This document shows, piece by piece, positions 6,136 to 12,554 of a stretch of 12,554 nucleotides of DNA. Source of the DNA: DATKDU01 sp035512595 (GTDB taxonomy: Bacteria; Planctomycetota; Planctomycetia; Pirellulales; Pirellulaceae); NCBI GenBank assembly GCA_035512595.1, contig DATKDU010000235.1, forward strand, positions 1-12,554. Direction: 5' to 3'. Both the position numbers and the translations under genes were made by a program. The notes beneath the pieces were generated by a model. It saw nothing but the letters and a program-made list of their open reading frames with translations, had not been told where the DNA came from and did not search any database. Each line of letters opens with the position of its first letter. Position 1 is the stretch's first letter.

Positions 6136-9100
6136 CTAATTCCTCGTAATCGTCTCATGTAGATTCAGCACCACGCGGCAGACGTTCGTCCACGCGGCAA
6201 GCTCCGCCGCGTTCATCCCGTCAGGATTTTTTGACTCGCCAACCGACAGAAGTTGGGTCGCCGCCGATTCATCGGCCTTGTATTCCGCCAAATGCTTTTC
6301 GTAGAGGCGGCCAAGCACCTCGATCTCGGCCTGCCGCGGCGAGCGGCAGAGAACTTGCTGGAACACAAGCTCCAGCCGGGCACGCACGTCGCCGTTTCTT
6401 TCGGTAAGCACGCGGCCGGCCAACGCGCGAGCTGCCTCGACATACGTCGGATCGTTGAGTAGCACCAGGGCCTGCTGCGGCGTGTTCGAACGCGGCCTAC
6501 TGGCGGTGCATTCCTCGCGACTCGACGCGTCGAACGCCAGCAGCGACGGCTGCAGGAACGTCCGCTGCCAGTAGGTATACAGCCCGCGGCGATAGAGGTC
6601 CTCGCCGTGATCGTTCTGCCACTGGCGCGTGGGAAAGTTGAGGTACTGCCAGTATCCGTCCGGCTGATACGGCTTGACGCTCGGGCCGCCGATCTTTCGC
6701 GACAAGAGGCCGCTCACGGCCAACGCGTTGTCCCGCACCAGCTCCGCATCGAGCCGGAACCGGTCCTGCCGCGCAAACCAATTGTTCGTGGGATCCTTTT
6801 CCCGCAGTTCGCGCGAGACGATCGACGACTGACGGTACGTGCGCGACATCAGCATCTGCTTGAAGAGCCGTTTGACGTCCCAGCCGTGGTCCGTAAAGTC
6901 CACCGCCAGCCAGTCGAGCAGCTCCGGATGCGTCGGGTATTCGCTCTGCGTGCCAAAATCCTCCAGCGAGCGGGCAATGCCACGGCCGAACGCCAGCTTC
7001 CACAGCCGATTGACGAAGACGCGGGCGGTGAGCGGATTGTCCTTGTTCACGATCCATTGCGCCAGATCCAGCCGCGTCAGCCGCTGCTGGCTGATATCGA
7101 CCGTGGCGAAGAATGCCGGCGGTGCGGGCTGCACTTCTTCGCCCGAATCATCCAACCAGTTCCCCCGCGGCAGAATTCGCACCGTCCGGGGCGCGACCGG
7201 CATCGACACCAGCGTTGACAGGGACGCATCGAGAATCCCCTGGCGCTCCGCATCCAGTTTGGCAAACTGCTCGCGCTCCTTCATCAACTCGGGGGCGATG
7301 CTGCGGAAGTATTTGGCGAGTGTCTGCTTCTGCGCATCGTCTCGCTTCGCAAGCTCGACTTTAAGCACGTCCGTCACCTCGGGCGGGAATGGGCTCCCTT
7401 TGAGGTTCGGATTGGCGCTGCTGGTGAAGGAGATCCGAAACTTGCCGATGTTGTGTTGGGAGAATTGCGACTGATGCAACAGCTTGACGACGAGCTTGAC
7501 CCCTTCGCCCCCCATGACTGGCTCCCCGAGAACGAAGGCGGCGGCCCGGTTCTCCACCTTCTTATGACCATCGACAGCCCAGCCGGTCAGAGGATCGTCG
7601 TCGATCGCATTGGCGATCGGATGCCCTTCCTGCGAGAAATCCGCTTCGGCCGAATTGATCTTCACAGGCGTTAATTCGCCGGCTGAATTCACGACCGCGA
7701 CCTCGATGCCCGTTAGCACGAAGTTGCCATTGCCGCGGGACAGGCTCTTGTTGGCCAACTTCGCGTCGGTCAGCGCCTCCAGGCGAATCCCGGTGATATT
7801 TTCCTGTGCTGCGGGGAGAGTGACGGTGTAAATGTCGGTGGCCGGATTCTCGCCACTGGCCAGCACGGACGCATCATCGGCTACGGTCAGCGTCTGCTTC
7901 CCCTCAGAGACGGCCGACTCCGGCTTGACCGCAGTCCAGGGGGAGTCGAACTTCGCCAGCGTCTCCTGCGCGGTCGGCTCCCATCTGGCCTGCGAGGCCT
8001 CGAGCTCCGGCGTGTGCGTGTCGAGAGTCTTGCGGAGCGCCGCCAGTTCCGTCTCTACCTGCTTGAAGCGGCCTTCGCTCTCGCCCAGCGGCACCTTCGT
8101 CTGATCCTGCCGTCCGACCGGCTTCTCGCTGATGTCGGCAAAGAATGCCGCGAAGCTGTAGAAATCCTTGTTGGTGAACGGGTCGAACTTGTGGCTGTGG
8201 CATTCGCAGCAGCCCATCGTGCTGGCCAGGAAGATCACCGACGTGTTCCGCACGCGGTCGGCCTGGTACTTGGCGGCATATTCCTTGGGCTGGGCTCCTC
8301 CTTCTTCCGTCGTCTGGAGCAGCCGATTGAAGCCCGAAGCAATCCGCTGTTTATTGGACGCGCCCGGAATCAAATCACCGGCGAGTTGCTCGATCACGAA
8401 CTGATCGTACCGCTGGTTGTCGTTGAAGGCATTGATCACCCAGTCGCGGTAGGCCCACACATCGCGATGATTGTCGCTATGGTAACCGCCAGTGTCGGCA
8501 TAGCGAACGACGTCCAGCCAGTAAACGGCCAGCCGTTCGCCGAAATGCTTCGATGCCAGCAGCCGATCGACGGCCTTCTCATAAGCCTGCGGCGACGTGT
8601 CAGCTTCAAACTCTGCCAACTCCTGCGGCGTCGGCGGCAGCCCAACGACGTCAAACGCGAGCCGGCGGACGAGCGTCCGCTTGTCGGCATCGGGGGAAGG
8701 ACGCAGGCCGCTTTCATCAATTCGCGCCGCGATGAAGCGGTCGATCTCATTGATCGGCCACGCTGGATTTTTTGCCGGAGGCAGCGGCGCTTTGACCGGC
8801 TTGACGTATGCCCAGTGGGCGTCGTAGGCCGCTCCTTGTTCGATCCACTTCCTGATCAGCTCGACCTCGGCCGCGGACAGGACGGGCTTCTTTGAAGCGG
8901 CCGGCGGCATTTGCACATCGGGATCGGTGCTGGCAATCCGGCTAACGAGCTCACTCTCATCTGGCTTGCCTGGGTTGAGCGCCGTCTTGGCGACGTCGTT
9001 TTCCAGGTCGAGGCGCATATCGGCCTGGCGTTCCTTCTCGTCAGGGCCGTGGCAAGCGAAGCAGCGGCCCGCCAGAATCGGCTTGATGTCGCGGTTGTAG

Positions 9101-9204
9101 CTGATCTTTCGATCGGCGGCATTGGCACCGGTTGCCACAGCGGCCGACCCCAGGCAGGCAACCAGCAAAGCGTACAGCGAAAACCATGTGTTTGCCAAAC
9201 GCAT
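6136..9204 (-). CDS. PSCyt1 / DUF1549 / DUF1553 (PSD1) planctomycete cytochrome protein
   Basis: This large exported protein (1022 residues from the chosen start) has the standard planctomycete order. A signal peptide occupies about 1-29 (hydrophobic YALLVACLGSAAVATG, then ANA). PSCyt1 carries a heme motif CFACH (C48, C51, H52) and a candidate distal Met in VQMPP (M99). DUF1549 (about 150-360) contains DRFIAARI, GLPPTPQE, VVRYADTGGYHSD and a second CxxCH (CCECH, 332-336) followed by HKFDP. A central region (about 365-700) looks like a beta-rich carbohydrate-binding module (GNFVLTGIEVAV, AIDDDPLTGW). DUF1553/PSD1 (about 705-1010) includes NPLTARVFVNRLW, and the end NVCRVVLNLHETITR is typical. 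A role in electron transfer linked to polymer breakdown is speculation. The frame stays open up to 9327, but ATG 9204 is preferred: it has GGAG nine bases upstream and begins a signal peptide directly. Confidence 0.95.
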   Translation of the reverse strand: MRLANTWFSLYALLVACLGSAAVATGANAADRKISYNRDIKPILAGRCFACHGPDEKERQADMRLDLENDVAKTALNPGKPDESELVSRIASTDPDVQMPPAASKKPVLSAAEVELIRKWIEQGAAYDAHWAYVKPVKAPLPPAKNPAWPINEIDRFIAARIDESGLRPSPDADKRTLVRRLAFDVVGLPPTPQELAEFEADTSPQAYEKAVDRLLASKHFGERLAVYWLDVVRYADTGGYHSDNHRDVWAYRDWVINAFNDNQRYDQFVIEQLAGDLIPGASNKQRIASGFNRLLQTTEEGGAQPKEYAAKYQADRVRNTSVIFLASTMGCCECHSHKFDPFTNKDFYSFAAFFADISEKPVGRQDQTKVPLGESEGRFKQVETELAALRKTLDTHTPELEASQARWEPTAQETLAKFDSPWTAVKPESAVSEGKQTLTVADDASVLASGENPATDIYTVTLPAAQENITGIRLEALTDAKLANKSLSRGNGNFVLTGIEVAVVNSAGELTPVKINSAEADFSQEGHPIANAIDDDPLTGWAVDGHKKVENRAAAFVLGEPVMGGEGVKLVVKLLHQSQFSQHNIGKFRISFTSSANPNLKGSPFPPEVTDVLKVELAKRDDAQKQTLAKYFRSIAPELMKEREQFAKLDAERQGILDASLSTLVSMPVAPRTVRILPRGNWLDDSGEEVQPAPPAFFATVDISQQRLTRLDLAQWIVNKDNPLTARVFVNRLWKLAFGRGIARSLEDFGTQSEYPTHPELLDWLAVDFTDHGWDVKRLFKQMLMSRTYRQSSIVSRELREKDPTNNWFARQDRFRLDAELVRDNALAVSGLLSRKIGGPSVKPYQPDGYWQYLNFPTRQWQNDHGEDLYRRGLYTYWQRTFLQPSLLAFDASSREECTASRPRSNTPQQALVLLNDPTYVEAARALAGRVLTERNGDVRARLELVFQQVLCRSPRQAEIEVLGRLYEKHLAEYKADESAATQLLSVGESKNPDGMNAAELAAWTNVCRVVLNLHETITRN
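6141..6145 (-). promoter_or_regulatory. Shine-Dalgarno GAGGA for the DUF1501 gene, inside the upstream gene
   Basis: On the minus strand GAGGA ends five bases before the DUF1501 ATG and lies in the last codons of the preceding gene. Stop and start are adjacent (TAG then ATG, no gap), so ribosomes finishing the first gene can restart on the second. This supports a two-gene operon with coupled translation. Confidence 0.6.
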
Positions 9205-9213
9205 GTCGAGCGT

Positions 9214-9217
9214 CTCC
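9214..9217 (-). promoter_or_regulatory. Shine-Dalgarno GGAG that decides the PSCyt1 gene start
   Basis: On the minus strand GGAG stands nine bases before ATG 9204. It favours this start over the longer open frame reaching 9327, whose extra 41 residues would put non-signal sequence in front of the signal peptide. Confidence 0.5.
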
Positions 9218-9280
9218 AGCAAGGCGGGCGGTAATTCATCGGTTGGGAGCGTGCCAAGCAGGGCACCGGCGGGATATCTC

Positions 9281-9309
9281 ATTCTAAGTTCCACAGCCCA
9301 GACCAACAA
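9281..9309 (-). promoter_or_regulatory. Candidate promoter of the PSCyt1-DUF1501 operon
   Basis: On the minus strand TTGTTG (9304-9309) and TAGAAT (9281-9286, five of six matches to TATAAT) are separated by exactly 17 bp. The leader to ATG 9204 would be about 70 bases. The -10 lies in a 10-bp word, ACTTAGAATG on the minus strand, that recurs 60 bp upstream (9340-9349), where no good -35 is visible. Only three of six -35 bases match, so this stays tentative. Confidence 0.3.
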
Positions 9310-9357
9310 GCAAACCGCACGCGGCACGACCGTATATTACATTCTAAGTGCTGCTTT

Positions 9358-9378
9358 CTGACCTCTGACCACTGACCT
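9358..9378 (+). repeat. Three tandem heptads before moaB
   Basis: CTGACCT, CTGACCA and CTGACCT follow each other without interruption and end three bases before the moaB GTG start. Seven-base tandem units of the CTGACCW kind are, as I recall, common in planctomycete intergenic DNA. They leave no purine-rich Shine-Dalgarno in front of the gene. Confidence 0.65.
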
Positions 9379-9381
9379 CCC

Positions 9382-9891
9382 GTGACCGCAACCCACCTCG
9401 AACACAAATCCCAAGCCCCGCAGTCGCTGCGCTGCGCGGTCATTACCGTCAGCGACACGCGCACGCTGGAAAACGATCGCGGCGGCCAGTCGGTGATCGA
9501 CCATCTGAAGACTGCCGGCCATCAGATCGTCCAGCGCGAGATCGTTCCCGACGATCCGGCTCGCATGCGTCCACTCCTCGACGATCTCTGCGGCCGTGGC
9601 GATGTGGACGCCATCCTCCTCACCGGCGGCACGGGTGTCACCAGCCGTGACCAAACGTATGAGACCGTCAGCGGCCTCTTGGACAAGCCGATGCCCGGCT
9701 ACGGTGAGATCTTCCGCATGCTCAGCTATGAGGAGATCGGCCCGGCCGCCTGCCTGAGCCGCGCCGTCGGCGGCATCGCCCGCGGCAAGGTCGTCCTCAC
9801 CATGCCCGGCTCGCCCGCCGGCGTGCGGCTGGCAATGGAGAGGATCATCGTCCCCGAACTTTCGCACTTCGTGCGCGAAGCGCGGCGGTAG
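9382..9891 (+). CDS. moaB: Molybdenum cofactor biosynthesis protein B (MoaB/MogA family)
   Basis: This 169-residue cytoplasmic protein belongs to the MoaB/MogA family, which binds molybdopterin; MogA-type members adenylylate it before molybdate insertion, and MoaB-type proteins may do the same where MogA is absent. Motifs in order are AVITVSDTR (19-27), LLTGGTGVTSRDQTYE (79-94) with D90, MPGYGEIFR (104-112) and VLTMPGSPAGV (138-148). Length and motif spacing are those of MoaB proteins. The only good start is GTG 9382, since the next Met comes after the first conserved motif; no Shine-Dalgarno is apparent. No other molybdenum cofactor gene lies nearby, so it appears to stand alone. It is divergent from the PSCyt1 operon (177 bp) and convergent with the ATPase gene (6 bp). 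A 5-bp hairpin near its end (9863-9875) is too weak to call a terminator. Confidence 0.92.
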   Translation: MTATHLEHKSQAPQSLRCAVITVSDTRTLENDRGGQSVIDHLKTAGHQIVQREIVPDDPARMRPLLDDLCGRGDVDAILLTGGTGVTSRDQTYETVSGLLDKPMPGYGEIFRMLSYEEIGPAACLSRAVGGIARGKVVLTMPGSPAGVRLAMERIIVPELSHFVREARR

Positions 9892-9897
9892 GCTGGA

Positions 9898-12336
9898 TCA
9901 ACCTGCTTGCTCCATGGTCCCGTCCCCCTTCACGATCCACGGCTCCCAGACGAGCGCCACCTCACCGACCGTGACGTCGGTCTTCTTCGGTTGAACGGCG
10001 ATTTCTTCCAGCTCCAGCGTAGCGGCGTCGAATCCGGCCTGAAGCTTCGCTGCTTCGGCCTGGAACTCGGCTTCCAGTGCGGCCAACCGTTGCTGCACGG
10101 CCTCCACCGACTCGCTAGCCTGCGCCACGTCCTGCCGCTGCTGTACGGCGCGGCCGGCAGCCCGCATCGAGCTGGCGGCCCGCGTAAGGTTGGTCGAGCT
10201 CATCAGCTTGCGACCGAACATCGCTCCCAGGATCGACGAGCCCATCGACAGCACCGTCGAAAAGGTTTGCTGGCTGGCCTGCGCTTTTTCGCGCTCCACG
10301 CGAGCCTCGGCCTTCCGAACCTGTTCCTGCAGCGCAGCAATCTTGGGCGCATATTTCTGGCGCAGCTTCTCGACCGCGGCGTCGCGCGTCTCACGGCCGC
10401 GCTGCGACAGCCGCACGCGGAAATCCGATTCGCTTTCTCCTGGCTGTGAGACCTGCTTGAGTGCCGCACACTTCTGTAGCGTGAGCTTCTGATGGCGATA
10501 GAGGTGATCCTTGAGCGACGTCGAAAGCGAGGCGTATGTCTTGGGACGTGACAATTCTGCGGGCAGCTCAGCATATCCAGCCCCCGCTTCCGGCTGTGTT
10601 TCCAGCTCTGGAGTCTCCTCCTCCAGCACCGAAGCTTCAGTCCACACATCGGGTCCGGCCGTTTCATCGATAGCCGCCAGCAGCGAGAGCGTCTTCCAGA
10701 CATCCACCCCCGTTGCCTTTTGTGCGAAGTGAACCTTGGCCATCCCCAGCACGGCCGGCCGATAGACGATCCTGGCGTCCTGCGGCACGAGCCCGCGCCG
10801 CGGCATGAACCGCTCGACAATCTCTGGCGGCAGGACTGGCCGCTGAGCTACTGCGCCAGCGACCGACGAGCTTGCGGCTGCCATGGCGGGCTCATCCTTC
10901 GCCGGCGCTGTGGACATTGCCCCCTTTCGCGGCCCCATTAGCGTCGCAATCTGCTCCCGCGTCAGCGGCCCGCGGAGATACGACATGGCCCATCGCGTTT
11001 GAAACACGACCGGCTCGTCTTCATGGACGTTGTTCATCAGAAAGACGCGATTTCGCAGCCCCGAGAGAATCTTGTCCATCGTGCTCCGGTCAAACTTTGC
11101 GCCAGCCGCAGTCGAAGCTCCTTCCAGCCCATCAAGCACACGCAGCTTATCCCGCTCGGTTTGCAGCCGACCCAGGAACCAGGTGCCGCAGTTGGCAAGC
11201 CCCTTGTAATCGAGATCGGCCGGGTTTTGCGTGGCCAATACCACACCCAGCCCGAACGCCCGCGCTTGTTTGAGAAGCGTGAGCATCGGCGTCTTGCTCG
11301 GCGGATTGGCGCTCGGCGGGAAGTAGCCGAACACCTCGTCCATGTAGAGCAGCGCCCTTAGCGAGTTTGTCCCCGACTGCTGCCGCATCCAGCCGATCAC
11401 CTCCGACAGCAGCATCGTGACGACGAACATCCGCTCGGCATCGGACAGGTGAGCAATCGACAGGATCGACAGCCGCGGCTTGCCTTCCTTCGTATAGAGG
11501 AGCCTCTGCACGTCGAGCGGCTCCCCTTCCATCCAGGCCGCGAAGCCGGGGGAAGCGAGCACGTTGTTGAGCTGCATCGCCAGGGCAAATCGGTCCTTGG
11601 CGGGAAAGAAGCTTTCCAGGTCCATGACGCCAATCTTCTCCAGCGGCGGCGACTGGATGGCCCTGATTAGCCCCGCCATGTCCAGTCCATGTCCTGCACG
11701 CCACGCATGGTCCAGGATGTTGGCCAGCAGGATGTGCTCGCGGCTGGTCAGCGGATCGGCGTCGATGTCGAGCAGCCCGAGCAAGCCCGACGCCGCCGCG
11801 CTCACCGACTCGCGCAGTGCGTCGGCGTTCTTCAACGTGTTCTCCGGCTGCACGTGAAACGACTTGAGCACTGCCAGCGGCAGGCCGGCGCTGGAACCCG
11901 GCGTGTAAATGGCGATGTCCACCGCATCGCGAAACTTATGGATGCGCTCAGGCGTCTGGCCCCAGTCGGCCAGTCCCTTCTTCCATGTCTCGGCTGTGGT
12001 CTCGGCAAACTCTTCCGGCGATTGCCCTTTGCGGGCCGCTTCCGCCGGATCGATCCACGGCGCGAAGTCCTCGGGCTTCAAATCCGGAAACGACAGCAGC
12101 AGATTTCCCAGATCCCCCTTGGGATCGATGATGATCGCCGGAATGCCGTCAATGGCGGCTTCCTCGAGCAGCGTCATGCAGAGCCCCGTCTTGCCGCTGC
12201 CAGTCATGCCGACGCAGAGCGCATGGGTCGTGAGGTCTTTGGCGTCGTAGAGGATCAAATCCTCGCGCGGCCTGGCCGCACTTAGATCGTATCCTCGACC
12301 GAGATAGAACACGCCCAGTTTTTCGAAGTCTTGCAT
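9898..12336 (-). CDS. HerA/DUF87-like ATP-binding protein with long C-terminal coiled-coil region
   Basis: This 812-residue protein has a FtsK/HerA-type P-loop ATPase domain in its first half. The Walker A motif is GMTGSGKT (43-50), Walker B is ALLYMDE (328-334), and a sensor-like ATQNPADLDYKGL follows (368-380). R390 and R395 in GRLQTERDK are candidate arginine fingers. An acidic IIIDPKGDLGN (68-78) after Walker A is typical of this group. Such proteins usually form hexameric DNA or protein translocases. The second half differs from plain HerA: a Pro/Ala linker (about 475-500), a conserved-looking segment starting PPEIVERFMPRR (503-514), then long Ala/Glu/Arg-rich coiled coils (about 650-690 and 735-780) flanking a Gly/Ser-rich piece (about 695-708). 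No nuclease or NurA gene lies beside it, so its partner is unknown. No clear Shine-Dalgarno precedes ATG 12336. Confidence 0.9.
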   Translation of the reverse strand: MQDFEKLGVFYLGRGYDLSAARPREDLILYDAKDLTTHALCVGMTGSGKTGLCMTLLEEAAIDGIPAIIIDPKGDLGNLLLSFPDLKPEDFAPWIDPAEAARKGQSPEEFAETTAETWKKGLADWGQTPERIHKFRDAVDIAIYTPGSSAGLPLAVLKSFHVQPENTLKNADALRESVSAAASGLLGLLDIDADPLTSREHILLANILDHAWRAGHGLDMAGLIRAIQSPPLEKIGVMDLESFFPAKDRFALAMQLNNVLASPGFAAWMEGEPLDVQRLLYTKEGKPRLSILSIAHLSDAERMFVVTMLLSEVIGWMRQQSGTNSLRALLYMDEVFGYFPPSANPPSKTPMLTLLKQARAFGLGVVLATQNPADLDYKGLANCGTWFLGRLQTERDKLRVLDGLEGASTAAGAKFDRSTMDKILSGLRNRVFLMNNVHEDEPVVFQTRWAMSYLRGPLTREQIATLMGPRKGAMSTAPAKDEPAMAAASSSVAGAVAQRPVLPPEIVERFMPRRGLVPQDARIVYRPAVLGMAKVHFAQKATGVDVWKTLSLLAAIDETAGPDVWTEASVLEEETPELETQPEAGAGYAELPAELSRPKTYASLSTSLKDHLYRHQKLTLQKCAALKQVSQPGESESDFRVRLSQRGRETRDAAVEKLRQKYAPKIAALQEQVRKAEARVEREKAQASQQTFSTVLSMGSSILGAMFGRKLMSSTNLTRAASSMRAAGRAVQQRQDVAQASESVEAVQQRLAALEAEFQAEAAKLQAGFDAATLELEEIAVQPKKTDVTVGEVALVWEPWIVKGDGTMEQAG

Positions 12337-12506
12337 GGCTGGTCATCGATGCGGGTGTGCGAGCGGCGGGCGGAAGCAGAATGCCGCCGGGAAAGACGCC
12401 GCTACAGGACCATCTTATACCCCGCACGGTCCCTGGTGAGACATTCGGATTCCACGGGGACGTGAAATGGGGTAGAGAATAGGCCGTAATCCAAGGAGGG
12501 GTGGTA
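12337..12506. other. Intergenic region upstream of the ATPase gene
   Basis: No gene is visible. On the minus strand TATAAG (about 12415-12420) could be a -10 for the ATPase gene with a leader of roughly 75 bases, but no matching -35 is present. GGACC (12407-12411) and GGTCC (12428-12432) form a short inverted repeat around it. Neither is strong enough to call a regulatory site. Confidence 0.4.
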
Positions 12507-12554
12507 GTGCTGGGGGTCAGGAAGGAGCCAAGGATGGCGTGGTTGTGTGTGCAA
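12507..12554 (+). CDS. Possible 5' end of a gene cut by the window edge
   Basis: Two ribosome sites lead into one open frame: AAGGAGG (12493-12499) seven bases before GTG 12507, and AAGGAG (12522-12527) six bases before ATG 12534. Both starts are in the same frame, which is open from the stop at 12480-12482 to the window end. Only 7 to 16 codons are visible (MAWLCVQ after the ATG), so no product can be named. Two well-spaced sites make a real start more likely than chance, with ATG 12534 slightly favoured. Confidence 0.3.
   Translation, partial: MLGVRKEPRMAWLCVQ

Noticed and set aside
8014..8895. 293-residue + frame opposite the PSCyt1/DUF1549 gene
   Set aside because: Antisense shadow; the minus-strand frame has unmistakable DUF1549 motifs.
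9205..9327. Longer N terminus for the PSCyt1 protein
   Set aside because: The extra 41 residues would precede a good signal peptide, and the ribosome site at 9214-9217 and a promoter candidate at 9281-9309 fit the shorter form.
9863..9875. Hairpin CGCAC-TTC-GTGCG as moaB terminator
   Set aside because: Five pairs, inside the coding region, with no T-run.
1..12554. CRISPR array, tRNA or rRNA gene, transposase, prophage or defence island
   Set aside because: No regularly spaced repeats, no RNA gene signature and no such protein family were seen; the only mobile-type signal is the REP-like element.

Overview
The window looks like chromosomal DNA from a planctomycete, most likely of the Pirellulales type. 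The evidence is a high-GC sequence with a TAG-ATG-coupled pair encoding a PSCyt1/DUF1549/DUF1553 protein and a DUF1501 protein, a gene pairing very common in that phylum. A flotillin of the FloA type with a small conserved partner and intergenic repeat families typical of the phylum also point there. No phage, plasmid, CRISPR or insertion-sequence gene is visible. The lineage call is an inference from family content.

Layout. Positions 1-680 carry no convincing gene. They hold an 11-bp inverted repeat (222-266), a compact REP/BIME-like nested palindrome whose two arms both begin with GTAG at the base of a hairpin (507-576), and a promoter candidate. Then come four genes on the + strand: the FloA flotillin (681-1730), a small hypothetical protein 27 bp behind it (1758-2300), a beta-hydroxyacid dehydrogenase (2478-3395) and a rhomboid protease with a long soluble C-terminal tail (3447-4676). 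Next, on the minus strand and convergent with the rhomboid gene across only 7 bp, is the two-gene operon PSCyt1/DUF1549/DUF1553 (9204 down to 6136) followed by DUF1501 (6135 down to 4684), joined as TAGATG with no gap. A moaB-type gene (9382-9891, +) is divergent from that operon and convergent, across 6 bp, with a large HerA/DUF87-like ATPase (12336 down to 9898). The last bases carry a possible start of another + gene cut by the window edge.

How the genes relate. FloA and its neighbour probably form a transcription unit concerned with membrane microdomains. The rhomboid is also a membrane protein, but no direct link can be shown. The DUF1501 and PSCyt1 proteins have Tat and Sec-type export signals and very likely act together outside the cytoplasm; their substrate is unknown. 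The dehydrogenase, MoaB and ATPase look like stand-alone housekeeping genes.

The most notable non-coding content is repetitive. There is the GTAG-hairpin pair, plus three degenerate short-period repeats, each filling the gap in front of a different gene (2335-2432, 3410-3439, 9358-9378). One of these seems to supply the Shine-Dalgarno sequence of the gene behind it. I do not see a clear new multi-gene system. The best candidates for new biology are the FloA partner protein, the rhomboid tail, the ATPase C-terminal module and the REP-like element.
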